Source of the DNA: Stutzerimonas stutzeri | GTDB lineage: Bacteria > Pseudomonadota > Gammaproteobacteria > Pseudomonadales > Pseudomonadaceae | Assembly (NCBI RefSeq): GCF_038561965.1 | Contig: NZ_CP139348.1 | Coordinates: 4,216,001 to 4,280,000 of the forward strand | DNA length: 64,000 bases | Direction: 5' to 3' | Shown here: positions 26,496 to 35,887 of the stretch, piece by piece | Position numbering within the stretch: position 1 is the stretch's first letter | Layout of the letters: each line of letters begins with the position of its first letter | The notes under the pieces: generated by a model | Told to the model about the DNA's origin: nothing | The model's database searches: none | Seen by the model: the letters and a program-made list of their open reading frames with translations, nothing else | Translations under genes and position numbers: made by a program

Positions 26496-26819
26496 AACCG
26501 GCTCTGCATTCAACCTGCGGCAGTTAAGACTGCCGACCCGCTCGGCCTTCCGTCAGGCCGTCCGTTCCGTGACGACCAGCCTACTTCCAAATGCCTATAG
26601 ATCTAGCTCCTTAGTACCGATCTGATCATCGGCATTATCGGGCGTGATTAACTAGTTACAGATCTGGCGCCAGAATTACCAAGTAGACGAAAAGAATTAA
26701 TCCCCATACAGTTCGTCGGGAACCGTTTCACAGTTTTTCTGTGAGGCACGTCACTTGCTAACACTCTCATAACGACAAGAAACCAACGCGGTTGGCGCTT
26801 CCTGCGTCCGCCGTACACA

Positions 26820-26845
26820 CCTGGCCAGGTCAGGCCAGGCGTTTT
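26820..26845 (+). terminator. Terminator-like hairpin inside the leader of the adhesin cluster
   Basis: CCTGGCC (26820-26826) and GGCCAGG (26833-26839) with a 6-nt loop, followed by CGTTTT. It lies 161 bp upstream of the tolC-like start, downstream of the AT-rich candidate promoter, so it could act as an attenuator. Confidence 0.4.
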
Positions 26846-27006
26846 GCCACTCGCCTCAGCGGACTCGATGCGAACGGAGCACAACAGTGCTGTGAGGATT
26901 CACGGTGCCTGTGCGAAACCGCAGCTGCGCGCTGCCGGAATGGATGCCGGGATTGATCGATTTCGCGCCTCGCCATGGGCGGCGCGGTACCCCAACCGTT
27001 TCGTAG

Positions 27007-28536
27007 ATGCTCCTGATGACCCAACTACCCCGCACTAAGATCGTCCTGGCCCTGCTAGCTGCCCTTTCCCTGACGGCCTGCGCTCAATTCGAGCCGCGAC
27101 CGCTCACCGAGCAGGCCTTGAGCGATCAGACCCGCGCCGATCAGGAGATGGCCAGGCAGGATGTCGAGCCTATCGCCGGCACGCTGACGCTAGACGAAGC
27201 CATGGCCCGCGCCCTGAAGTACAACCTCGACCGCCGGGCGCGCATGTTCGAAGAGGCGCTAGCGTTCCAGCAGTACGACGTTTCCCGCTACGACATGCTG
27301 CCCAAGCTGCTGGCCCAGGCGGGCTACAGCTCGCGCAACAACGACAAGATCAGCCAGAGCCGCAACGCTGAGGACGGCTCCCTGTCGCAGTCGCGCTTCA
27401 TTTCCCAGGATCGCGATCACACCGTCAGTTCGCTGGCGCTGAGCTGGAACATGCTCGACCTGGGCGTCGGTTACTACGGTGCCCGTCAGCAGGCCGACCG
27501 CGCACTGGTTGCCGGGGAAAAGCGCCGCAAAGCCATGCACCTGCTGATGCAGGACGTGCGCACCGCATTCTGGCGCGCCGTCAGCGCGCAGAAGCTGCAG
27601 ACCGAGGTCCGTGCTGCCACGCTGATGGCCGAGGGAGCGCTGGCCGATGCACGCCAGGCCGAGGCCGAGCGGTTGCGCAACCCGCTCGATTCGCTGCGCT
27701 ACCAGCGCCAGGTGCTGGAAAACCTGCGCCTGCTCGAAGCCATCGAGCAGGAGCTGTCCACCGCACAGACCGAACTCGCACTGCTGATCAACGCCCCACT
27801 CGGCCAGCCGATCAGCCTCGCCGAACCGCCCTTCCAGCTCGACCGCCAGGCGCTCGACGTACCGGTCGCAGTTATGGAAGACACTGCACTGACTGCCAAC
27901 GCCGACCTGCGCGAGGCGCACTACAACGCCCGCATCGCACGTGAAGAGACGCGCAAGACCCTGGTACGCCTGTTCCCCAGTCTGAACTTCAGCTACGGCC
28001 TGAATTACGACACCGACAGCTATTTGGTTAACCGCCAGTGGAACGAGGCTGGCGCACAGCTCTCATTCAATCTGCTTAATCTGCTGACGGGGCCGAGCCA
28101 GCTCAAGCTCGCCGATGCCGGTGTCGCACTGGCCGACCAGCGCCGGGTGTCCATGCAAATGGCGGTGCTTGCCCAGGTCCACCTGGCACGCCAGCAGTTG
28201 GCCAACGCCCAGCATCAGTTCACCCGCGCCGATGCCATCTGGGAAATCGACCGACGTATTTCCGAGCACATGGACAACCGCGAGGCCATCCAGGTGCAGA
28301 GCAAGCTGGACCAGGTCGCCAACCAGACCACTGCGATCCTCAGCCTGCTGCGCCGCTACCAGGCACTGGCGCAGGCACAGACTGCCGAAGCCCGCCTGCA
28401 GGCGACCCTGGGCGTGGACCCAGAAATCGGCAGCGTCAGCGACCTGACCCTGGCCCAGCTGACCCGCACCCTCACCGACGGCCAACGCACCTGGCAAAAG
28501 CTGGCGAGCAACGCCGGCCAAGGCGGCACACAGTGA
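27007..28536 (+). CDS. TolC-family outer membrane lipoprotein
   Basis: 509 residues. The signal peptide ends in a lipobox (LTAC), so the mature N-terminal cysteine should be acylated. Two OEP repeats are visible, each with a strand-turn-strand and long coiled helices: GTLTLDEAMARALKYNLDRR, MLPKLLAQAGYSSRNNDKIS, and in the second half ADLREAHYNARIAREETRKT, LVRLFPSLNFSYGLNYDTDS. TolC proteins form the outer-membrane channel of tripartite exporters. First of five co-directional genes that include two adaptors, the giant protein and an M50 protease. Alternative ATG at 27016. Shine-Dalgarno is poor at either. Confidence 0.9.
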   Translation: MLLMTQLPRTKIVLALLAALSLTACAQFEPRPLTEQALSDQTRADQEMARQDVEPIAGTLTLDEAMARALKYNLDRRARMFEEALAFQQYDVSRYDMLPKLLAQAGYSSRNNDKISQSRNAEDGSLSQSRFISQDRDHTVSSLALSWNMLDLGVGYYGARQQADRALVAGEKRRKAMHLLMQDVRTAFWRAVSAQKLQTEVRAATLMAEGALADARQAEAERLRNPLDSLRYQRQVLENLRLLEAIEQELSTAQTELALLINAPLGQPISLAEPPFQLDRQALDVPVAVMEDTALTANADLREAHYNARIAREETRKTLVRLFPSLNFSYGLNYDTDSYLVNRQWNEAGAQLSFNLLNLLTGPSQLKLADAGVALADQRRVSMQMAVLAQVHLARQQLANAQHQFTRADAIWEIDRRISEHMDNREAIQVQSKLDQVANQTTAILSLLRRYQALAQAQTAEARLQATLGVDPEIGSVSDLTLAQLTRTLTDGQRTWQKLASNAGQGGTQ

Positions 28537-29300
28537 AGCGCCTCGCGCTGGCCCTGCTGCTGGCAATGAGCGGGGGCGCTATTCACGCGCAAGTGCCTGA
28601 GCAGGCACCGGCGCGAGCGGGGCTGGAGCGACAGGAAATTCGAGCCCAGTTACTGCCGCGCCAATTCACTACCCTTGCAGCGGAGATCGGCGCCAAGGTC
28701 AACAAACTGTCGGTACCAGAGGGTGGCGCATTCAAGGCCGGGCAGACGCTGGTGAGCTTCGACTGCAGCGTGCAGCAAGCCATGGTGCAAAAGGCCCGCG
28801 CCGAACTGAACGCCGCTGAGGCCACCGACAAGGCCAACCAGCGGCTGGCCGAGCTGAACTCAGTCGGCAAGTTGGAAGTGGATCTAGGCCGCGCCGGCCG
28901 GCAAAAGGCTGTCGCCGAAGTGGGTGCACAGCAGGCGGTGCTCGGCAAATGCAGCATCGCCGCGCCCTTCACCGGCCGTATCGCCGAGCAAAAGGTCCGC
29001 GAGCAGCAGTTCGTGCAGCCTGGCCAGCCGCTGCTGGACATCCTCGACGACAGCGTGCTGGAACTCGAATTTCTGGTGCCCTCGGCGTGGCTGGTCTGGC
29101 TGCGCACCGGGCAGACCTTCGATGTCGAGATCGACGAGACCGGTCAGCGCTATCCGGCGCGCTTCGAGCGCATAGGCGCCCGTGTCGACCCGGTGAGCCA
29201 ATCGGTAAAGGTCGCCGCCGCCATCGATGGCCGCTTTCCCGAGCTGATCGCCGGCATGAGCGGTCGCGTGCGCGTCACGCCGCCCACCCCCAAACCCTGA
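28533..29300 (+). CDS. Periplasmic adaptor protein (HlyD/MFP family)
   Basis: 255 residues, GTG start overlapping the upstream stop by 4 nt (GTGA). Signal peptide LALALLLAMSGGAIHAQ. A lipoyl/beta-barrel adaptor: LSVPEGGAFKAGQTLVSFDC, a short coiled region of about 50 residues (VQKARAELNAAEATDKANQR), then CSIAAPFTGRIAEQKVREQQ and a beta-barrel LELEFLVPSAWLVWLRTGQT. Shorter than RND adaptors (about 350-400), with a brief hairpin and a single signal peptide rather than a membrane anchor. Would link an inner-membrane partner to the TolC-like channel. Confidence 0.87.
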   Translation: MKRLALALLLAMSGGAIHAQVPEQAPARAGLERQEIRAQLLPRQFTTLAAEIGAKVNKLSVPEGGAFKAGQTLVSFDCSVQQAMVQKARAELNAAEATDKANQRLAELNSVGKLEVDLGRAGRQKAVAEVGAQQAVLGKCSIAAPFTGRIAEQKVREQQFVQPGQPLLDILDDSVLELEFLVPSAWLVWLRTGQTFDVEIDETGQRYPARFERIGARVDPVSQSVKVAAAIDGRFPELIAGMSGRVRVTPPTPKP

Positions 29301-29354
29301 TTCTGATACGCAGGCTACGGCCTGCGCCTGAGCCGCTACGCATCGAGGTCCGAC

Positions 29355-32300
29355 ATGGCCGATAAAACCGGTACTGCATCTACCCCTTCCCGCTTAGTGC
29401 GCGGTCGCCCTAGGCCCCTGGCGCTTGAACAGCGCTTCGTCTTCGACGGTGCGGGCGCAGGCGACGCGGTGGATGCCACGGCTAGCGCAGCGGCCGCCGA
29501 ACCTTTCGCCGAAGCGGCCGAGGTCTCGATCAAGGTAGAGGTGGCCCATTCAGATCCAGCCGAGCGCCAACCTGCCGCGACCGACCAGCCAACGCTGTTC
29601 CGCAGCAACAGCAGCCACTCGGCCATTGATGAAGCAGCAGCTAGCGCCGCTGAACAGATTCGTCAGTTCCTGGCCCAGGCCAGCGATGAGCAACTCTTCG
29701 AGCTGTTCAATGGCGGGCAGACCACCCCGACCGAGCAGTGGACTGCGGAGCTAGCACGCCTGCGCACATCGATTGCCGACGGAACGCTGGAGATAGGCGT
29801 GACGCTGCTCGATAACGCACAAATCGAGGGAGCCCTTGCCGCCTACGCACCGGAAGGGCTGAGCGGCGAGTCGACCATTTTCCTCAACCAGGACTGGCTC
29901 GGCGTGCTGGACGCGCAACAGGTCTCGCGCCTGTTGATCGAGGAATACGGCCATCACCTGGATCATTTGTTGAATCAGGGCGTCGACACCGCCGGTGACG
30001 AGGGGCAGCGCTTCGCCGCCAAGGTCAGCGGCATCGATACTGCAACCCCAGGTTTTGCTGGCGACAACGATCACTCCACTCTGCAGTTCGACGACGAGTC
30101 GATCAGCGTCGAGTTTGCCACCCTGACGTTCAGCAACGCCTATCAGGTGAACGTGGGGACCACCCCCGCCGGCAAGGAATCCAACAGCCACGATTTCGTT
30201 TTCACGGACCTCGGCCAGGTCATCGTCAACGATGCCACTAACAGTCGTTTTTTCAGCGGCAACGATGTTTCAGCCACCGCGGTGACCATTGGTACGACCA
30301 CCTACTACGGCTGGATCAGCCGCCCGGTCAAAAGTGGCGGCGTGGTACGCGGATTCTATTTCTGGACCGATGCGGACTTCACTTCGCTAGCCTTGGCCCA
30401 GGCCGATGGCAACATGGACGGCGACAGCAACGTCGCGGACAACCGCGGCTTCCTGCTGGTGGTCGATCAGGCTTGGTTCAATAGCCTGGACTGGAAGAAC
30501 CAGGCGGCAAACCTGAAGAATGTCGGCTCGTCGTCCGACCGGGTCGATGCCGCGCTCAACACCCTGGTCGGCCCAGTACCGACGCCAACCGCCGTCGCCG
30601 ATGTGGCAAATGGCACGCCCGGCAGCAGCGGCGGCGCGGCGGTCGAAGCGGGCGGTATCGCGAACGGCACGGCAGGCACCGCAGCCACCGGCAACGTACT
30701 GAGTAACGACACCGGCGGCGACAGCAAACGTGTAACCGCGGCAGGCACCACTTCTGCCAGCCAGGGCGTCACCGCCGCAACCACCTCGGCCAACGGCGCG
30801 GTCGTGACCGGCATCTACGGTACGCTGACCCTTGGCGCCGATGGCAGCTACCTCTACGTGGTCAACGACACCAATCCGCAGGTCCAGGCCCTGCGTACTG
30901 CCAGCGAGACGCTAGTCGACACCTTCACCTACCGCATGACCGACACCTCCGGCGCGACCTCCACCACCACCCTCAGCGTGACCATCCAGGGCGCCAACGA
31001 TGCGCCGGTCGCCAATAACGACTACAACACGGCGAAGGAGTCGATAGCCGGGTCGGGCCAATACAGCGCATCAGACACAAGCGGCAGCCTCGCGACCGGC
31101 AATGTACTGAGCAACGATACGGATATGGATCGCTACGGGGAGACAAAGGCAGTTGTCGACCTGAACATTTCCGGCTCGGCAGTGGGCAGCACCGCAGCTA
31201 CGCAGACCATCCTTTCCTTCGCCAGCCTTCCCAGCAACGTCAGCGCGGGCTATTTCGTCTTTAGCAACAACGTTGCTCTGAGGGACGCAAGCGGGGCGCA
31301 AATTACGGTCTCCAGCATTGATACGACGGCGAAAACCTTCACGTTGAGCGGCAAGGTCGCCACGCCAACGCTGGCGGAAAATCAGTCCCAAGTGCTGGGC
31401 TTCGCCAATAACGCTGCGGGTACCGCGGCGTACAAGGAAGCCACCATCAGTTCCAGCACCACCTCCGCTGGCCCGACGGTGAGCATCGCCTCCTTTCAGG
31501 GAACCATTGCCGTAGGCATGACGGTGAACGGCACCGGACTAGTAACAGCCCCAACCGTTACTACGATCAACTACAACGTCAGCGGAAACATCGTATCCGT
31601 CGTTCTCAGCCAGTCAGTCGCGATAACCAACCAGACGCTGACCTTCGGCAATAGCCAGAACGCCGGCACAACCTTGGTGGGTCAGTACGGCAGCCTATTG
31701 CTCAATGCCGACGGCAATTACACATACACGCCGATCGCCAACAACCCCGCCCTCAGTGCAGGCCAGTCGGCAGTCGAGCGGTTCCAGTACACAATGCGCG
31801 ACGCCAGCGGCGCGACCAGTAGCGCCAGCCTTTACATCACCGTACTCGGCTCCGGCACCAATGATCCAAACGCAGTGGCCGACACGGCATTGGCTACCGA
31901 GCGCGGCGGTATCGCTAACGGCACCCTCGGCGTGGACCCCTCCGGCAACCTGCTGACGAATGACACCAACGGCAGCAATGCGGTCGTCCTGGCGCGCGCT
32001 TCGAGCAGTAGCACCAGCACTGCGGTGAGTAGCAACACAGAGATCTTCGGGCTCTACGGCAAGCTGACGCTCAGTGCCAATGGCAGCTACACCTATGTCG
32101 TCGATAACAGCAACCCGACCGTCCAGGCCTTGCGCGACACCAGCACCACCCTGACCGATACCTTCGTTTATACCGTCGAGAACGGCCTGCTGGCCGGCAG
32201 CACCAAGCTGCAGGACTCTGCCACCCTGACCATCACCGTCCGTGGCGCCAACGATGCGCCGGTAGCCGCCGATACGGTCGCACAAGCGATCGAGGCCGGC

Positions 32301-35300
32301 GGCGTGAACAACGGCACCGCCGGCTACAACCCCAGCGGCAACGTGCTGGATGCGGTCAGCGACGTGGATGACGCGCGTAGCGAGCTGCGCGTGACCACCG
32401 TACGTGTGGGCGGCGCTGAAGGGAGCGGCACCGCCGGCACGGTGGGCTCGGCTCTGACTGGTCTGTACGGCTCGCTTACGCTGGCAGCGGATGGCACGTG
32501 GTCCTACACGGTCAATAACACCAACGCCACCGTGCAGGCACTGAATCCCGGCCAGACGCTGATCGAACGCTTCAATTACACCGTAACCGACAGCTCCGGT
32601 ACCGGGCTAACCGATATCGCCGTGCTAACCATCACTATCGAGGGCGCCGCAGACACCGTCGCGGTCAACAGCGTGTTCGTCAACGAGGCTTCGCCCTACG
32701 CCCTGTTCACCGTCAGCGGCAGTGCCGGTGTGGCAGTGCATCTGGGGCTGGGCAGCGCGAGCCTTCCCTCAACCGACGCGCGCGCCACGCTGTCAGGTAC
32801 GGGCGCGGATATCGGCGACATGGTGGAGTATTTCAACGGCAGCGCCTGGGTGGCTTACATCGCCAACAGCCCGGTGATCATTCCAACTGGCGACAAGCTG
32901 CTGGTGCGGGTAGCCGTCATCCAGGACGACATCCATGAAGGCAACGAATCCTTCACCCTGACCGCCTACGTCAGCCAGGACAACAGCAGCACCGGTATCG
33001 GAACCATCAACGATGAGGGCGAAGGCGACATCTACCTGCCCGACAACACCAGCGGGGCGCCAGACAGCACCGGCCCACTGGACGACGACCGGCCGACGCT
33101 CAGCGTAAGCAGCGTATCGATCAGCGAAGGCGACTATGCCGAGTTCGTGATCAGCCTCGACAAGCGCTCCACTCAGCCGATCAGCTTCAGCCCCGTGCTG
33201 GCCAGCGGCACAGCTAACATCGGCATCGATACCGGCCCAACCGAGCAGCTGGAGCGTTTTGACGGCAGCACCTGGGTCGCCGTGAACGGGCCGGTAAGCA
33301 TCGCTGCTGGGGAGCTGTCGGTTCGCGTGCGAATCGCTACGATTGACGACAGCTTCGTCGAGGCCAGCGAGACGTTCGCCCTGTCCACGGGAGCGGTGTC
33401 CGGCACCGTTACCAACCTGAGCGGTGCTGCGGGCATCGCGACCATCGTCGACAACGACATCGCCGCACCCAATAACCGGGCGCCGCTGGCCGTCAATGAC
33501 AGCCTCAGCGCTACCGAGGACACGCCCGTCACCTTCAGTTCCGCGCAGTTGCTTGGCAACGACAGTGACCCGGACAACGACACGCTGACCATCGCATCCG
33601 TCAGCCGCGGCACTGGCGGCGATGTCGTACTCAACTCGGACGGCGACGTGCTCTTCACGCCCGATCCAAACTTCAACGGCACCGCGACATTCACCTACAC
33701 TGTGACTGACGGCAATCTGGTCTCTAACACCGCCACCGTTACCATCACCATAGCCGCGGTGAACGACGCAGCCGTTATCGGCGGTATCGACACAGGCGTG
33801 GTGACTGAGGACGTCAACATTGATAACCAAGGCGCACTGGTTACCGGCGGCGCCCTGAGCATCACAGAGGTAGACACAGACGAAGCCAACTTCCAGGGCA
33901 CCGTCACCCCCTCCTCTGGCGCGCTCGGCACGCTGACCATCGCACCCAACGGCACCTGGTCTTACAGCGTTCCGAACAGCGCGGTGCAGTACCTGAAGGC
34001 AGACGAGACCAAGGTCGAGACGTTCGTTGTGCGCTCGCTCGACGGCACTCAGCACACCGTCTCTGTGACCATCAACGGTGTCAACGATGCCGCTGTTATC
34101 GGCGGCACCGATACCGGCGTGGTGACCGAGGACCTGAACATTGCAGCGGGCAACCTGACTACCGGTGGCTCGCTGACCGTCACCGATCCGGATGCCGGGC
34201 AATCCAGCTTTCTGGGCACCGTGACGCCATCCACTGGCGCCCTCGGCACGCTGACCATCGCACCCAACGGCACCTGGTCCTACAGCGTTCCGAACAGCGC
34301 AGTGCAGTTCCTGAAGGCCGGCGAGACCAAGGTCGAGACGTTCGTTGTGCGGTCGCTCGACGGCACGGCACACACCGTCACCGTAACCATCAACGGTGTC
34401 AACGATGCCGCTGTTATCGGCGGCACCGACACCGGCGTGGTGACCGAAGACCTGAACGTCACGGCGGGCAACCTCACCACCGGTGGCAGCCTGACCGTCA
34501 CCGACCCGGATGCCGGGCAATCCAGCTTTCTGGGCACCGTTACCCCCTCCACTGGCGCGCTCGGCACGCTGACCATCGCACCCAACGGTACCTGGTCCTA
34601 CAGCGTTCCGAACAGCGCGGTGCAGTACCTGAAGGCTGGCGAGACCAAGGTCGAGACGTTCGTTGTGCGCTCGCTCGACGGCACTCAGCACACCGTCTCT
34701 GTGACCATCAACGGCGTCAACGATGGCGCTGTTATCGGCGGCACCGACACCGGCGTGGTGACCGAAGACCTGAACGTCACGGCGGGCAACCTCACCACCG
34801 CTGGCGCGCTGACCGTCACCGATCCGGATGCCGGACAATCCAGCTTCCTGGGCACCGTGACGCCATCCAATGGCGCCCTCGGCACGCTGACCATCGCACC
34901 CAACGGCACCTGGTCCTACAGCGTGCCCAACAGCGCGGTGCAGTACTTGAACGCTGGCGAGACCAAGGTCGAGACCTTTACCGTCGAAACTATCGATGGC
35001 AGCACCGCGACTGTAGTTATCACTGTGCAAGGGCTGGACGAGCCCGTCGTGCCACAGCCACAGCCACAGCCGCAACCCGTTCCAGTGCCGCAACCACAAC
35101 CACAACCGGAGCCTCTCCCAGAGCCGCAACCGCAGCCTGTGCCACCAGTGGTTGTCGCACCGCCGCAGCCGGCTGCGGCGCTGCCCGTTCCGCCCCCTGC
35201 AGCACCAGAACCAGTCGCTCCACCTGCCGCACCGGCACCGTTCGATGCCACCGTTGCGCCAAGCAACACGCTGGCGGCCCCCGCCGCTGTCGCGGCGCCG

Positions 35301-35885
35301 CTAATCGCTGCTGTGCAGAGCCGCGATCTTGACCTAGTGCTTCACGGTCGAGCCACGTTCGCGGACATCTATACCCAGCGCGCCGGCTTCCAGATCGTGG
35401 TGATCGAAGCGCCCCAGCCGCGCCTGAGCCTGTATCACGGCGTAGCGGACCAGTATGCAGACGCAGGCACGCAGACCAGTTTCTCGGTGCCATACGATGC
35501 CTTTGCGCACACCGACCCGAACGAACGCATCCTGCTCAGCGCCACGCAAGCCAACGGCCAACCACTGCCGGGCTGGGTGCGCTTCGACCCGCAGAGCGGC
35601 AAGTTCGAACTCAGCGCACCAGCCAACTACCGCGGCGAAATCACCATCAAGATCGTCGCGCGCGACAGCCAGGGCCGCGAAGCCAGCTCGCTGTTCCGCT
35701 TCAACGTGGGTGATCGCAAGGCAAGCGATGCCAGCGGCCGAGCCACGTTGTCCGACCAGCTACGTCAGGCGGCGGCCCAGCGCCCGGTCCAGGCGTTGGA
35801 GCGGGCGCTTTCCGGGAGCCGTGCCGAACCTGCCCAGACCGATCGCGGCCCAGGTGAGTCTCGGCCGGATAACAAGGCAAGCTGA
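29355..35885 (+). CDS. Giant multidomain surface protein (LEPR-like N-terminus, VCBS/Calx-beta/cadherin-like repeats)
   Basis: 2176 residues, GAGG 6 nt before the ATG. There is no Sec signal peptide. Residues 22-37 (LALEQRFVFDGAGAGD) match the LEPR-(I/V/L)-FDGA motif seen at the start of many proteobacterial giant surface proteins. Residues 170-225 hold an EEYGHHLDH segment (E196-H204) followed by GDEG. From about 415 to 1095 come VCBS-like units (GNVLSNDT, GTLTLGADGSYLYVV). Calx-beta-like domains follow (about 1100-1230 and 1248-1372), then a cadherin-like domain (about 1374-1470), four tandem VCBS repeats (about 1469-1893), a Pro/Gln linker (about 1899-1966) and a C-terminal Ig/cadherin-like domain (about 2026-2120). 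No RTX nonapeptides, LPXTG or autotransporter barrel. Predicted secreted or surface adhesin; ligand unknown. Confidence 0.9.
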   Translation: MADKTGTASTPSRLVRGRPRPLALEQRFVFDGAGAGDAVDATASAAAAEPFAEAAEVSIKVEVAHSDPAERQPAATDQPTLFRSNSSHSAIDEAAASAAEQIRQFLAQASDEQLFELFNGGQTTPTEQWTAELARLRTSIADGTLEIGVTLLDNAQIEGALAAYAPEGLSGESTIFLNQDWLGVLDAQQVSRLLIEEYGHHLDHLLNQGVDTAGDEGQRFAAKVSGIDTATPGFAGDNDHSTLQFDDESISVEFATLTFSNAYQVNVGTTPAGKESNSHDFVFTDLGQVIVNDATNSRFFSGNDVSATAVTIGTTTYYGWISRPVKSGGVVRGFYFWTDADFTSLALAQADGNMDGDSNVADNRGFLLVVDQAWFNSLDWKNQAANLKNVGSSSDRVDAALNTLVGPVPTPTAVADVANGTPGSSGGAAVEAGGIANGTAGTAATGNVLSNDTGGDSKRVTAAGTTSASQGVTAATTSANGAVVTGIYGTLTLGADGSYLYVVNDTNPQVQALRTASETLVDTFTYRMTDTSGATSTTTLSVTIQGANDAPVANNDYNTAKESIAGSGQYSASDTSGSLATGNVLSNDTDMDRYGETKAVVDLNISGSAVGSTAATQTILSFASLPSNVSAGYFVFSNNVALRDASGAQITVSSIDTTAKTFTLSGKVATPTLAENQSQVLGFANNAAGTAAYKEATISSSTTSAGPTVSIASFQGTIAVGMTVNGTGLVTAPTVTTINYNVSGNIVSVVLSQSVAITNQTLTFGNSQNAGTTLVGQYGSLLLNADGNYTYTPIANNPALSAGQSAVERFQYTMRDASGATSSASLYITVLGSGTNDPNAVADTALATERGGIANGTLGVDPSGNLLTNDTNGSNAVVLARASSSSTSTAVSSNTEIFGLYGKLTLSANGSYTYVVDNSNPTVQALRDTSTTLTDTFVYTVENGLLAGSTKLQDSATLTITVRGANDAPVAADTVAQAIEAGGVNNGTAGYNPSGNVLDAVSDVDDARSELRVTTVRVGGAEGSGTAGTVGSALTGLYGSLTLAADGTWSYTVNNTNATVQALNPGQTLIERFNYTVTDSSGTGLTDIAVLTITIEGAADTVAVNSVFVNEASPYALFTVSGSAGVAVHLGLGSASLPSTDARATLSGTGADIGDMVEYFNGSAWVAYIANSPVIIPTGDKLLVRVAVIQDDIHEGNESFTLTAYVSQDNSSTGIGTINDEGEGDIYLPDNTSGAPDSTGPLDDDRPTLSVSSVSISEGDYAEFVISLDKRSTQPISFSPVLASGTANIGIDTGPTEQLERFDGSTWVAVNGPVSIAAGELSVRVRIATIDDSFVEASETFALSTGAVSGTVTNLSGAAGIATIVDNDIAAPNNRAPLAVNDSLSATEDTPVTFSSAQLLGNDSDPDNDTLTIASVSRGTGGDVVLNSDGDVLFTPDPNFNGTATFTYTVTDGNLVSNTATVTITIAAVNDAAVIGGIDTGVVTEDVNIDNQGALVTGGALSITEVDTDEANFQGTVTPSSGALGTLTIAPNGTWSYSVPNSAVQYLKADETKVETFVVRSLDGTQHTVSVTINGVNDAAVIGGTDTGVVTEDLNIAAGNLTTGGSLTVTDPDAGQSSFLGTVTPSTGALGTLTIAPNGTWSYSVPNSAVQFLKAGETKVETFVVRSLDGTAHTVTVTINGVNDAAVIGGTDTGVVTEDLNVTAGNLTTGGSLTVTDPDAGQSSFLGTVTPSTGALGTLTIAPNGTWSYSVPNSAVQYLKAGETKVETFVVRSLDGTQHTVSVTINGVNDGAVIGGTDTGVVTEDLNVTAGNLTTAGALTVTDPDAGQSSFLGTVTPSNGALGTLTIAPNGTWSYSVPNSAVQYLNAGETKVETFTVETIDGSTATVVITVQGLDEPVVPQPQPQPQPVPVPQPQPQPEPLPEPQPQPVPPVVVAPPQPAAALPVPPPAAPEPVAPPAAPAPFDATVAPSNTLAAPAAVAAPLIAAVQSRDLDLVLHGRATFADIYTQRAGFQIVVIEAPQPRLSLYHGVADQYADAGTQTSFSVPYDAFAHTDPNERILLSATQANGQPLPGWVRFDPQSGKFELSAPANYRGEITIKIVARDSQGREASSLFRFNVGDRKASDASGRATLSDQLRQAAAQRPVQALERALSGSRAEPAQTDRGPGESRPDNKAS
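33759..35033 (+). repeat. Four near-identical tandem VCBS repeats in the giant gene
   Basis: Units begin at 33759, 34080, 34398 and 34716, with periods of 321, 318 and 318 nt (107, 106, 106 residues). Each starts VNDxAVIGGxDTGVVTED and contains GTLTIAPNGTWSYSVPNSAV. Units 2-4 are about 90% or more identical at DNA level by eye; unit 1 is more diverged. This points to recent duplication or ongoing gene conversion, and copy number may vary between strains. Confidence 0.9.
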
Positions 35886-35887
35886 AC

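Larger units (their letters stand above)
26356..27006 (+). promoter_or_regulatory. 650-bp leader and control region of the adhesin-export cluster
   Basis: No supportable gene. A terminator lies at 26464-26495. The stretch 26580-26760 is clearly AT-rich for this genome and is the best place for promoters and silencer binding. Palindromes are TCTGGCGCCAGA (26663-26674) and TCACAG-N5-CTGTGA (26728-26744). A second terminator-like hairpin is at 26820-26845. The tolC-like start at 27007 lacks a good Shine-Dalgarno. Short frames in both directions here look like chance. Confidence 0.55.

Noticed and set aside
33759..35033. CRISPR-like or satellite repeat array
   Set aside because: The period is 318 nt and fully in frame, so these are protein-domain repeats.
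32793..35129. 778-codon open frame antisense to the giant gene
   Set aside because: Product of high-GC codon bias opposite the repeats; it repeats with the same 318-nt period and has no independent family features.
29355..35885. Giant protein as a classical RTX type I secretion substrate
   Set aside because: No GGxGxDxLx repeats and no RTX C-terminus; no ABC ATPase beside it.
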